A stretch of 64,000 nt of DNA from Porphyra umbilicalis (taxonomy: Eukaryota; Rhodophyta; Bangiophyceae; Bangiales; Bangiaceae): the NCBI GenBank assembly GCA_002049455.2, contig KV918769.1, forward strand, positions 496,001 through 560,000, given 5' to 3'. Both the position numbers and the translations under genes were made by a program. The notes below the pieces were generated by a model, which was given only the letters and a program-made list of their open reading frames with translations, searched no databases and was not told the origin of the DNA. Below, piece after piece: positions 46,068-56,334 of the stretch. How positions within the stretch are numbered: position 1 is the first letter of the stretch; every line of letters begins with the position of its first letter.

Positions 46068-48186
46068 CGGCTCATCCCCACGACGCCGGCGGGGCCGCTG
46101 CCGTGTGGCGGGCCTTCAAGGAGTTCGCTAAGGTGGCGGGGTACGGCACCCGGCCGGCGGCCGAGCGCGACTTTGCTTCCTTCGTCCGCTCCGTTGGGGA
46201 CAGCGCGGCGTGGCTACGCTGCATGTTGCGGTGGAACCCGGGTCGGGTGCTCTTGGTCCCGCATCCCGCGGCCGAGCTCCCGTTCGTCGCCGGCGAGGAG
46301 GAGTACGCCTACCTCGAGGATTGGCACACCCGCCTTCGCCACCGCCCTGCGGTCCCGTTCGGTCACTCCTTGGCGCTCGCCAACTTCGGGGGTGTGGGCC
46401 CCCTGATCGCCTTGGCGTCGGTGGGCCCCGCGACCGCCCCGGCGGACTTGGCGTTGGAGGCCGCGCGCCGCGCGCGCGGCGAGCTCGTAAGCGCCCGACG
46501 GGCGGGGCACGGGGCCATCTTCCTGTCCGTCCGCTCCGGCATCGCCTTGACGCCGGCGCGTGCTCCCTTGCCGCCGGCAATGGCCACGCGGTGCGCGACG
46601 CCGCGGCTGCTGACGTACGAGTACCCGCCCGTCGTGCACCAGCAGCAGTCGCTGCTTCAGGCGTTCCCGTGCCACCCTATCCAGGGCACGGCCTACGTCA
46701 TGCTGACGGCCGCCATCGTGTCGGGGTTGCTGCGTGCATTCCGCGAGACGCACCGCGTCTTCGAGCCGTCGCCGTGCTACTACGACTTGACGCGGAAGTT
46801 CAAGGTCGACGACCTCGCGCCGGGCGACAGCGGTGCCGCCGACGCCCTTGAGGAGTACGATGCCATCGTGAGGGCTGTGCCCTGGGCGGCAGTCCATGAC
46901 CTGCTGCCCTACCACCACGACACCACTCGTCAAGCCCCCAGCACCCTGCTGCCCCACCAAGTGGGTACTGTGGCGGACGGCCGGTGCCACTACGTTCGCG
47001 TCGTGAACGTCTTGCGGACGCCGCAGACCCCGTTGGGGGTCATGCTCGCGGAGCCGCGGCTCGCGGACGTCGCCCCGCGGGCACTGCCCGTAACGACGGA
47101 GCCTTGGGCGATACCGGCCGGCTTCACTTCGCCCGACCCGGACGCCGTCCCGCCGTCGACGAGGGAGGCGGCCGCGTCGGCCGCGTACCGCGCGCGGAAG
47201 CGGCGCCACGCCGACATGGCGCGCGGCGGCCCGGCTCCGCCTGTACCCCACCACCCGGGGCCCCGGGACCCCGAGGGGGAGGAGGAGGAGGTCAGCGCCG
47301 GCGACCCCGGGGGTCCCGACGCCTACTCCCGCGGCTTCTCCTCGTCGACCCGTGTCGGCAATGCCGAGTGGGGCCCGCGAGAGGCGGGCCGCGAGGACCG
47401 AGCCGGCACGGCTCATGGCGAGCGCTGGGACGCGACGTGGCGCGGCGACCGCGCCGACACTGCCGGTGACCGGCCCGGGCGCGGGTGGGCGTCCGAGTCG
47501 GGCGGCGGCGCCGCTCGCCCCCGTCGCGACCACGACGACCGCTGGGGGGACGGCGGCCACGGCCGCCGTGCCGACGTGCGGGACGACCGCGTGTGGTCGG
47601 CGGCCGGTCCGGGTGACGGCCGCGGCTGTATGGCCGACGGCCGTGACGGGCCCGCGTGGCCCTCCGACGGCGGCCAGGGCCGCGACGGCGCCGCTAGCGG
47701 CTGGGGCTACGGGCGGTCCGAGTACCGCCCCGCCGGCGAAGCCGCGGCGCCCGCCGGTCCGCGCCCCGCGCGTTGGGATGCCGCCCCCGCCAGCGACGGT
47801 CCCGGCGGGGCGCCGATGGAGCTCGGGGTTGCCGGTCCCATCGTGACCCCCGTTCCGGGGCAACCGGACGTCGCCCACGATTGGTGGCTGTCCGCGTCGT
47901 GGACGCCCCCTACCCCGGTGACGGCCACGGAGTGGCGGACGCGCTGACGTCCGGGCAGGTTGTCGCCTTGTTCGGGTACGACCCGTCCATCAACTGGTCC
48001 GAGGTGGGGCCGTGCGAGATCACCGCCGCGATGGTCGAGTACGCCCGCATCGGGCTCGCCGCCGACGTCCCCCCCTGCCTGGAGCCCCCGCGGACGCGGG
48101 CGAAGCGGTTCCACGCCGCCCTGCGGCGCGTCCTACGCAAGGCGGGTCGCCCCGTTCACGTATGGGAGTTTCGTCGCCGCGACTGA
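46068..48186 (+). CDS. Large ORF antisense to the gypsy element, between pol and the missing 3' LTR
   Basis: The plus-strand frame is open through the N to a stop at 47945-47947 (about 625 codons). Coding-like sequence continues in the next frame across about 47,890-48,186, so a frameshift or overlapping second ORF is likely near 47,900. The first 370 residues look globular, with many Trp, Tyr and Phe residues, including a CYYDLTRKFKVDD block. Residues from about 390 on are rich in Arg, Gly and Asp, as in disordered RNA-binding tails. The true start is hidden by the N. Its stop lies about 100 bases from the pol stop, so the two genes converge. I do not recognise the family. Additional antisense ORFs at this position are known from some plant gypsy elements, but their function is not established. 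Confidence 0.5.
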
Positions 48187-48282
48187 GGGCATCGCCCTGG
48201 CCCGTAGGTGTGGCGCTTAGTCCGACGGCGTTCGGTCGTCTGCCGCCGTAGAATACAGCCGTGGGCTTGTCCTTAGTCCCAC

Positions 48283-51200
48283 TCAGCGTCCGCGGCCCGT
48301 TGTGGCCCCGCCACGTCTTGGCATATCCCCCAAAAACCCCAGAAAAACCCATCCCCCCCCCCGCCGCGTCCGGCCACCGCGCCGACCCAAGGGGTCAGGC
48401 ACGGATGGCCGGGGGCGGCGCGGCGGCGCCGCCCAGGCGGCGCCGCCGTCGGGAGCCGAGGCTTGCGGGGCCGCCGGCCGCGGGTCGGCGGACGTGTGGG
48501 GCAGCCCCAGGCGCGCGGCGCGGCGCAGGTAGACGCGCAGCGTCTCGTGCGGGGCGTCCGCGGCGTCCATCCAGGTGGGCTGCGGGTATCCGGTCCAGTA
48601 GACCTGGACCCGGAGGGTGCCGTCGGGCAGCGTCGCGTGGTCCGCGATGCGGTCCACGGCATACCGCTGGCCGTCGGCCTCCGCCCCGTGGAAGGAGCGC
48701 GCGGCCCGCAACGCGGGGTGTTGGGCAGGGGATGCGGCGGCCGTGCCCGAGGCGCGGACGACGTGCGCCACGTTCTCCCGTCGGTGCTCCCCGTCCACGT
48801 CCAGGAGGACCGTCGGGCCGTCCGTGGAAACCACGCGATACGGTCCGCGGGCGACGTGCGTCAGTTTGCCGCCGGCGCCCTCCTCCTTGGCGTGGTCACG
48901 CAGCCACGCGCAGCCCCCCACGGTGAGCTTCTCCGCGCGCAGCGCGAGGCGCTTGTCGTGGTCGCGCTTGTAGCGCCCCTGCGTGGCCTTTAGCGTTGCC
49001 TGCATCTGCGGGATGAGCTGAACGAGGCGGGTCAGCAGGGAGGCTTGCGCGCGCTTCTCGGCGGCGGTGCCGCGTTGCGCCGTGATGGGGTACGCCCCGG
49101 ACTTCGGGATGTCCTTGAAAGCCCAGCTGGATACCCCCATGGGGTTGACCAGTTCCAGCGGGGCAACCCCGGTGCTACGGTGGGGGCGGCTGTTGTACGC
49201 CAGCGTCAGGGCCCCAAGGAGTTGGTCCCAGGACCGCGGATGCTCCGCCACGTAGTGGTTCAGGATCGTATGCATCGTGCGGTTGAACCGCTCCGTCTGC
49301 CCGTTCGTCTGCGGGTGTGACGGTGACGTCACCTTAGGCTCGATGGAGAGCAGGTTGCAAACCTAGCCCCAGAAGTGGCTCGTGAACTGGGGTCCCCCGT
49401 CCGAGAGCAGTCGGTCCGGCGGACCATAAGCGCCCACCCAGTAGTCCAGGACGGCCGAGGCGCAGTCCACCGCCGACGTACCGTCCATCGGGATGGCGCG
49501 CACCAGCTTGGTGAACCGGTCGGTGATCACCAGGATGAATCGATGGCCGGCGGCCGTTCGGTCGAGGGGCCCGTAGAGGTCCACAGCAATGTCCTGGAAG
49601 GGCATGGTGGCGGGGAACAGGGTCAGGGGCGAGCGCCGTGCCAGCGGGCGCACGCGCTGCCGGGCACAGCTGTCGCATTTCCTAACATAGGAGACGACGT
49701 CGGCCGCCATGCCCACCCAGTAGTAGTACCGCCGCATCGCCGCATACATGCGGGATTCCCCGGGGTGCCCGGCGAGGGTCGCGTCGTGCTCCAGGTGGAG
49801 GACCTGCTCCTGCAAGGAGGTCGGGACCACCACCTGGTGGGCGCCATCGGGCGCCGCGCGTCGCCGGAGGACCCCATCGGGATCCTCGAAGAACGGGATG
49901 CGCCGCCCGTCATTCAGGGCTTTCACGATCTCCTTGCAGTACCCGTCGTCGGCTTGGGCCGCGAGCACCGCGTCGCGGTTGATGCCCCGGACCGTTGGGC
50001 CGCCAACGTAGTTGGCGGCGTCGAGCCCCCGGACCGTGTTGGCTCGCACGGCGAAGACAGGGACCGCGTCGTCGAACGCGGTCTCATCGCTGGCCCCGGA
50101 CTCCAGGCGGGAGATGCTGTCGGCCATGTAGTGTGTCATCCCCGGCTTGTAGGCGACGTCAAACTCCAACTCGCTGAGGCGAAGGCGCCAGCGCGCCAAG
50201 CGGGGATTCCCCGAACCCTCAATGTTGAGGATCCACCGTAGGCAGTCGTGGTCCGTGCGCACAAGGAAACGATCACCCTCGAGGTAGGGGCGGAGCTTGA
50301 GCGACGCCCAGACGACTGCCAGGCACTCCTTCTCCGTGACCCCGTAGGGAAGCTCGTTCGTCGCCAGCCGCCGGCTGATGTACGCGACCGGCTTGAGTTT
50401 CCCGTCGTCTTGCTCCTGCAGCAGGGCGGCGCCCACCTGCGTCCCGCAGGCATCTACGTCGAGGACGTACTTCCGCCCGCGCCGCGGGAGTGCGAGGACC
50501 GGCGGGGTCGTGAGGGCCTCCTTGAGCCGGTCGAACGCCTGCTGCTGCAATGGCGTGGCAGGGGGCACCAGGACGGGGGCCGTGGACCCCATGAGGTCCG
50601 TCAATGGCGCTGCCATCCTTGCGAAGTTCGGCACGAACCGGCGGAAGACGTTGCACATCCCCACGAAGCTCCGCACTTGCGTGCGGGTCGTGGGGAAGTG
50701 CGCCTCGCGCAAGGCGCGCGTGTGCGCGTCCATCACACCGAGCCGGCCCGGCTTGATTTCATGCCCGAGGTATTCCACGGTCTTTCGAAAGAACCGGCAC
50801 TTGGGCAGGCGGAGTGTCACTCCCGCGTCGCGAAGCAGGCGCAGAACGCGGTCGACGTGGCCGACGTGCTCCTCCTCCGTCTTGGAGTACACGATGACAT
50901 CGTCGAGGTAGATAAGGCAGCTTTGCCACTTCACGCCGGAGAGGATGATGTCCAGCGCCCGCTGGAACGTGGCCGGGGCGTTCGTTAGGCCGAACGGCAT
51001 CTGTTTGTACTGGTACGCGCCCTCGTGGCACATGAAAGCCGTCTTCTCCCGATCTTCGGGTGCGATGGCAACCTGCCAGTAGCCGGCGTTGCAATCCAAC
51101 GTCGAGAAGATGGTCGCCTCACCGAGGCTGTCGATGCATTCGTCCATTCGGGGCAGCGGGTACGAATCCTTCTTGGTGACGACGTTCAGCAGTCGATAAT

Positions 51201-52773
51201 CGTCGCAGAAGCGGAGGGTGCCATCCTTCTTGGGGACGAGCACGACCGGGAAGCCCCATTCCGACGACGTCGGTTCGATGACGTCCGCCTCCAGCTGCCG
51301 CTTGACCTCGGCCGTCTCGGCCTCCCGCGCCGTGTGCCCAGCACGGCGCGGTGCGAAGCGGACGGGCCGGGCGCCGGCGTTGAGGTCGATGCGGTGCTGG
51401 GTGGCTTTGATGACGCCGAGCGCCTGGCCCGTCCACATTGCCTTGTGCTGGTCCAGCATGCGGCGGATCCGGGTGTGCAGCGTCGGGTCGACGTCCGGCA
51501 GGTCCACGTCCTCCACTTGCGGGGGGGACGCGGGTGGCGCCGCGTTCGCCAGGGCGCTTTCTTCGCCCGGGTCCCGGGGTCGCGCGGGGGTCGCAGCCGT
51601 ACCGCCTGAGGCCGTCGCTGGGTCCGGGCTCCGCCCCGGCGCGGGGTCGTCTCCGGTGCTTGACACCGCCGCCACGACGCCTTCGGCGGCTGTGGCCGGC
51701 GGGAAGGCCGCGGCGGCCGGTGTACCGGGAGGTGCCCCGGGGGGCACTTGTACGACCCCTGTCGTCAGCAGCTCAACGTAGCCGACGTTGGCCTTCTGCC
51801 GGAGGATGACCTCGCGCGCGCCAAAGTTGGTCACGATGACCGGAAAAGATAGCCCTGGCACGATATCGTGTACGCCGTTGGCGATGGTGACCCCGTGCGT
51901 TGTGAAGAGGCGCGAGGCGCCGAATACCTGACCCAGGCCGCCCCACATGGTCCGCACCCAGACGACCGTGGCCGCCGACGGCGGAAGCCGCGTCTTGTGC
52001 GTCGCACGGAGGACGCAGGAGACGCCCATCGAGCGGTCGCCATCATCCAACGGTCCCCGTAGGATCGCCGTGACGGACCCGTCCGTCCAACGGATGGACC
52101 TATCCTGAGGCAGGATGGCGTGGGCGTTGTCGTCGATGAACGTGCAGCCCAAGATGACCGGGACCGACAGGTCGTCGACGACGAGGAAGGGGACCGGGAC
52201 GATCCGTGCGCCCGTCTGGAGCCACAGCGTGACGGTCCCGCTAGTGCGTAACCGTGCGTTGTTGGCGTCTCGCAGACGTACCTGTTCCTCCTTCTTAGAG
52301 GTGACCACCTGGCGGAGCCAGTCAGGAGCGAGGGCGTCCCGGCGGACCAAGTTGGGGCCCGCCCCCGTGTCGACGACGACGCCGAACGCGCGGAGGGCCA
52401 GCTTGTCCAGCCCCAGAGAGGCCACGATACGGTAGTAATGCAGGCTGAAGAGCAGCACTTCCCCGTTCCGGGGCGGGGTACCCGGCGCGTGCGTGGGGTC
52501 CGCGACGGCGGCGGCGTGCCGGAGAAAGCGGGTACGTTCGCGCCGGGCGCGTCCCCCGAGGCGCCGCCGGGGCCCTGGCCCGGTGCGCGCCCCGTTGGCG
52601 GGTCGCGCGAGGATGCGGGGGCAGAAGGCGGGCGCCGGCGGGAATCCCGCAGCGGCCCGCCGCTTGCGTACCTGGCGCAGGCGGGTCGCCGTGATGTAGC
52701 AGTGCCGGTGTGCCTTGAGACGGACGACGTCCGTGGGCAGCCCACTAAGGGGGCTGCCCCTTACTCGTTTCCC
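48283..52773 (-). CDS. Gypsy Pol: protease, RT, RNase H, integrase with chromodomain
   Basis: Pol lies in the -1 frame relative to gag and is entered through the slippery site at 52,773-52,767; the first ATG in frame (52,830) is upstream of that and need not be used. Visible blocks: protease DTGA at 52371-52360; RT with YLDD at 50910-50899 and a FSTLDCNAGYWQ block upstream; RNase H with a DVDACG block near 50,465 and a DHDCLRW block; integrase HHCC zinc region ending CDSC near 49,670; first catalytic Asp near 49,585 and second in LLSDGGPQF near 49,400; Glu in QTNGQTERFN near 49,300. At 48,663-48,540 a chromodomain-like stretch with VYWTGYP and TWM marks the element as a chromovirus. A single TAG at 49365-49363 lies between the second Asp and the Glu; the frame is otherwise open. 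Confidence 0.93.
52735..52773 (-). promoter_or_regulatory. Programmed -1 ribosomal frameshift signal at the gag-pol junction
   Basis: On the minus strand the gag codons are CAG GGA AAC GAG TAA. The heptamer G GGA AAC (52773-52767) is a canonical X XXY YYZ slippery site in the correct phase, two codons before the gag stop. After a 7-nt spacer follows a perfect 9-bp hairpin: GGGCAGCCC (52759-52751) and GGGCTGCCC (52743-52735) around a 7-nt loop. A -1 slip leads into the open pol frame. Confidence 0.88.
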
Positions 52774-55004
52774 TGGGCGTGGCAGGGGCGGCCGTTCCCA
52801 CGACTCGCGCCGTCGGCGCCCGCGATCCACTCCTCGGAGGAGCTCTCCCCCTCGTCGCCCCTTACGTCCGGGTACGCCCGGTCATCCGTTTCCACGGCGT
52901 GGACGAAGACAGCCGTGCCCGGCGGGACGGTCCCATGGTTGGCGCCGGTCGGCGGTACCGGTGGAACCGGCGGTCCCGTACCCAGGGGCAGGGGTGCCGG
53001 CGGAGCCGGTCCCCGCCCGTTACGGTGTGCCGCGACTGCTTCGCGCAGCGCGCGCCCGTGGGCCCGCACCTCGGGAGACTGGGCGGGGCACTTCCACACC
53101 CAGTGCCCCAGGTGGCCACAGAACGAGCAGGCCCCCCGCCGACGTGGCGCGGGCCCCGCCTCGGGTGCCCCACTCCATCCGCCGCCACGCGGTGGAGGCG
53201 CCCCGCCTCGAAGAAACCGCGGGGGGCGATCCGAGTGCGGGAAGACGCTTCCCGGCCGTGGAGGCACCGGGCTGCCCGGCGCCAGGGTACCGCGCCCACG
53301 CCCCGCCCCCGTATGCACGGGGTACAACTCCGGGCGCCCGCCCCACGCGGGCTGCTGTTGCCAGCCCGACGCGTGCGGGAGACTGTCCACCGGTAGTACC
53401 GGGACGTCGCCCGAGGACCCATACTCACCGGGCGTCCCCGACGCGGCGAACACCGCGGCCCACTCGGCCCGCTCCGCCTCGGTCCCGTAGTCCGTGACGG
53501 ACAGAGCAGCCGCGGCCGAGGCGGCTCTCACCGGGAGAGCGACGGATGCCGCCGGCCGGGCCCGACGGGCCTCCCGTTCTTCGCCGCCGACCGACCGGGA
53601 GGCGCTCCCCTTGGGCTTGGCTTGGAGCTTGACCCCCCGGGCCTCCCGGGTAGCTGCTCCCGTGTTGGCAAGGAACTTGCGCAGCTTGGGGGAGGTCCGG
53701 CCCTGGGTATTGAAGTTCCGCCCCAGGGCCCGGACTTCCCGTCCAACGCCCTTGAGTAGGATACTCTTCAGCTCGGCCTCTTGTAGGACCGAGCCCAAGG
53801 CACGGTTAGCATCGAGGATGCGGTTCGCAAACTCGTGTTCGTCTTCCCACTTCTCTTGGGATGCTTGCATGAGGGCCTGGAGGTGGTCCACCAGGTCGTC
53901 CCCGTCGAGGTTCTCGTTGAGTAGAGCGTGGACCGCGCGCTTGTACGTGAGCTGCCGCGAGGCGTGGGTGTCCTTGGCGCGCTTGAGCACGCCGAGCACC
54001 TCGCTCGTGACGAAGTACTGCAGCAGTGTCACTGCCGTCCCCTCGTTCAGCCCGCTGCCGTCGCATGCCGTCTGGAAGTTCCCAAGGAACGCCACCAACC
54101 CCAACGGGGTATCGCCCGCAAACTGCCGCGAGGTGTGCATCAAGGCCTTGACGTCCGCGCGGATACCGCGGATGGAATTGCCTCGCGGGAGGTGTAGGCG
54201 GCCCCCTCGCTGTGCGAGTCGGTACCGTTCCGGCGACAGGAGCCCCTTGAAGCGGGGGTCGACCACCGTGTCCTCCCGCTGCTCCCGCCGGAAGGCGCGC
54301 AGCGCCTCTTGAACCAGGGCCCGGTGTGGCTGCTTGTCGGCAGCCCGTGCCCGCCGTCGGCGGCGCGCTGCGCCGGGGTCACTGCCGGTGGCGGAGGAAG
54401 AGGTCGAGCCGTCGCTGCTGTCCGTCGACTCCGCCCTACTGGCGGCGGACGACGAGCTTGACGGACTGTCGTCGCTCTCGGTCGACGAGGGGGGCCCCGA
54501 CGAGGGGGCGACGGCGCCCGTCGGGCGTGGCGCCGCCGTCGGTGGCCCTTCGAGGGGGCGGCCTTCAGGTGTCGGCGCTCGGCGCCCCGCCGGGACCGAG
54601 ACCGCGCAGGGCGCGCGCCCGGCGATGCAGTCACCGTCAAGGCGGCCCCGGTCCGGGTTGTGCCCCCCGTCCGGGTATGCTCCCTCAACGTGCCTGACCC
54701 GGGTTCCGGGGGTGCCGGCCCCCCCGCGCTCGCGGTTCCGGGGGAAGGGCCCTGGGCCGCCGTCAGGGCCAGGGCCACGGCCGCGCCCCGCCCCGGGACC
54801 GGGGTCCCGTCCGAGGCCGCGGTCGACGCTTCCTCCGCGGCGTCGCGGAACACCTGAGCCAAGTGGCGTAGGTGCCCGGGGTCGGCCACCGACCGAGGTG
54901 GTCCTGGGGCCGCGGCTCCGCCGATCCCCTGCAGGCTGGGCCCCGACCCGCCCGTCGCCGACGGCGCGTCCAGGGACCAGTGGTCCCGGGTGGTCCTCTG
55001 CCAC
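52761..55004 (-). CDS. Gypsy Gag with CCHC zinc knuckle
   Basis: This frame is open from 55004 to TAA at 52763-52761. The core capsid-like region, helix-rich and charged, lies at about 54,330-53,590. It is preceded by an acidic Ser-rich tract and followed by a Pro/Gly-rich linker and one zinc knuckle, CX2CX4HX4C, with Cys codons from 53129 to 53088. The N-terminus is uncertain: a neighbouring frame open from 55168 reads more like protein (a DERQRRELQRAFGV block) before becoming Arg-rich. An indel near 54.6-54.9 kb may therefore join the two. Gag would assemble particles and bind RNA. The 480-650 bases between 55,660 and the gag start form the leader. Confidence 0.85.
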   Translation of the reverse strand: MAEDHPGPLVPGRAVGDGRVGAQPAGDRRSRGPRTTSVGGRPRAPTPLGSGVPRRRGGSVDRGLGRDPGPGAGRGRGPGPDGGPGPFPRNRERGGAGTPGTRVRHVEGAYPDGGHNPDRGRLDGDCIAGRAPCAVSVPAGRRAPTPEGRPLEGPPTAAPRPTGAVAPSSGPPSSTESDDSPSSSSSAASRAESTDSSDGSTSSSATGSDPGAARRRRRARAADKQPHRALVQEALRAFRREQREDTVVDPRFKGLLSPERYRLAQRGGRLHLPRGNSIRGIRADVKALMHTSRQFAGDTPLGLVAFLGNFQTACDGSGLNEGTAVTLLQYFVTSEVLGVLKRAKDTHASRQLTYKRAVHALLNENLDGDDLVDHLQALMQASQEKWEDEHEFANRILDANRALGSVLQEAELKSILLKGVGREVRALGRNFNTQGRTSPKLRKFLANTGAATREARGVKLQAKPKGSASRSVGGEEREARRARPAASVALPVRAASAAAALSVTDYGTEAERAEWAAVFAASGTPGEYGSSGDVPVLPVDSLPHASGWQQQPAWGGRPELYPVHTGAGRGRGTLAPGSPVPPRPGSVFPHSDRPPRFLRGGAPPPRGGGWSGAPEAGPAPRRRGACSFCGHLGHWVWKCPAQSPEVRAHGRALREAVAAHRNGRGPAPPAPLPLGTGPPVPPVPPTGANHGTVPPGTAVFVHAVETDDRAYPDVRGDEGESSSEEWIAGADGASRGNGRPCHAQGNE

Positions 55005-55660
55005 CGGGCCCGGGCCACCTCCTCCGGGGTGACCCCGAACGCCCGCTGTAATTCCCGGCGCTGCCGCTCGTCCTCCTCGAGCGGCAGCGCGTCCATTGGT
55101 CGACGCGGCCCCCGGCTCGCGGGGGTCCCGCCAACTACAGTTCCCGATGAACCGCCCACCGCGTCCACTCGGGGAGGGCCAAAGGGCGGCGCCCCTTCCA
55201 GGCGCTGCCCGTCAGGGGGGAAGGGTGAACCCCCGCACCCCCTGCATGAGGCTCCATCAGCGTGGACGTCCGTCCCGCGCCGGGACGAGGACGAGCCCCG
55301 GTGGTCGGCGTGCGGCCGGGGTCCTCGGGCGGGGAGTTCGACTCACCCGCCACCGTACCGCCGCCGCCAACCGGGACCGCCCTTCCACCCCCCACAGGGG
55401 CCACGGCGCCCAAGGCCGGTGTTGCCCCGGGGTCTCCCGCCGGTGGCGCGTCCGTCACCCGGCTGATGCCAGGCATCTCAAACGGAGGAGCGCCCCCGTC
55501 GAGCGGGGAAGGTGAGGAAGATCCGCGAGCCATGGAAGCGGGGCCCGCGTATCGATCGGATGTCCTCCTGTCACCGCACCGCAATAGAACCAACGAGGGT
55601 CCCCCGAATCTTGGTACCGAAAGAGGTGTCGATCCGCGACGCGCACAGTGTGCGTACCGC

Positions 55661-55681
55661 GAGTCTCACCCGGAGCGCCAA
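55661..55681 (-). promoter_or_regulatory. Gypsy primer-binding site for a full tRNA 3' end
   Basis: One base after the 5' LTR, the minus strand reads TGGCGCTCCGGGTGAGACTC. This is the complement of a tRNA 3' end: CCA, discriminator G, acceptor strand CCGGAGC and T-arm CTCAC with CGAGT loop. I cannot name the amino acid without a tRNA set. Confidence 0.85.
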
Positions 55682-55682
55682 A

Positions 55683-56334
55683 TGTAGTACCACAATCTAG
55701 GGGGTTACCTCAGAAGGAGGGAAGTAACGGCCGTCTCAGCCGCTCGCGTGACACCCGCTATGGGACTCGAGGTCCGGGAAGTCGGGCCGATCGAAACGCC
55801 AAGACATCGAGACACGGTTTACTTGCCGGCGACGACGGTGCCTCCCACCGTCGTCGCCCTTCGTCCTAAAAGGGCGGAAACCGTCGCCCGGGCCCAATTT
55901 CCCCAAATGGGAATTGACCCGGGCCGTCACCAACCAATGCAGATAATTCCCTCCATGCACGTCAAGTCCCCCGAGGCGATCGTTACAGACGAGGGGGAGA
56001 AACCGTCCCGCGCGCAACGCGCTGCACCCGCCGCGTGGCGCCCGGTCGGCCGTCGCCTGCCGCGCCCTCTCGGGCGCGCCAGCGCCCGCTCGGGCGCGCC
56101 AACCCGGGCCTCCCGCGGGGCCCGCGTGCCGGGCGCGGCGGATCGGGTGCGCTCCCTCAAGGGGCCCGAGCCGGGCAGCGGGGCCGCCCCCTCGCCCCGC
56201 CATCCCGCGTCGCCAACCCGTCGGCCACCACCGCCGCTGGCGTCGCCCCCACGCGTCGGGGACCGACGTCCCCCGCCGTCGCCGTCGTCCCCGCGGTGGC
56301 CCCCTGGCGCCTAGGGGGGCCCCGTGGTACTACA
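55683..56334 (-). repeat. Gypsy 5' LTR (652 bp)
   Basis: The LTR is bounded by perfect 11-bp inverted termini, TGTAGTACCAC (55683-55693) and GTGGTACTACA (56324-56334), and adjoins the primer-binding site on one side and the 345-bp satellite on the other. It contains a perfect 13-bp hairpin (55828-55840 with 55846-55858, loop CCTCC) and a second imperfect one around 55,887-55,925. On the transcribed strand both lie in its 3' half. Confidence 0.88.

Larger units (their letters stand above)
46068..56334 (-). mobile_element. Ty3/gypsy chromovirus, 3' LTR missing at an assembly join
   Basis: The element reads right to left: 5' LTR (55683-56334), primer-binding site, gag, -1 frameshift signal, pol with protease, RT, RNase H, integrase and chromodomain. 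About 2.2 kb then remains before the N at 46,067, most of it occupied by a large ORF on the opposite strand. On the right it abuts the 345-bp satellite directly; the same satellite resumes left of the N, so the element is inserted in that array. The left LTR is not present. One TAG interrupts the integrase. Confidence 0.9.

Noticed and set aside
46214-47878. Minus-strand ORF of 554 codons opposite the 46-48 kb ORF
   Set aside because: Its composition is Arg/Gly/Pro/Ala-rich without aromatic or hydrophobic blocks. The plus-strand frame looks far more protein-like.
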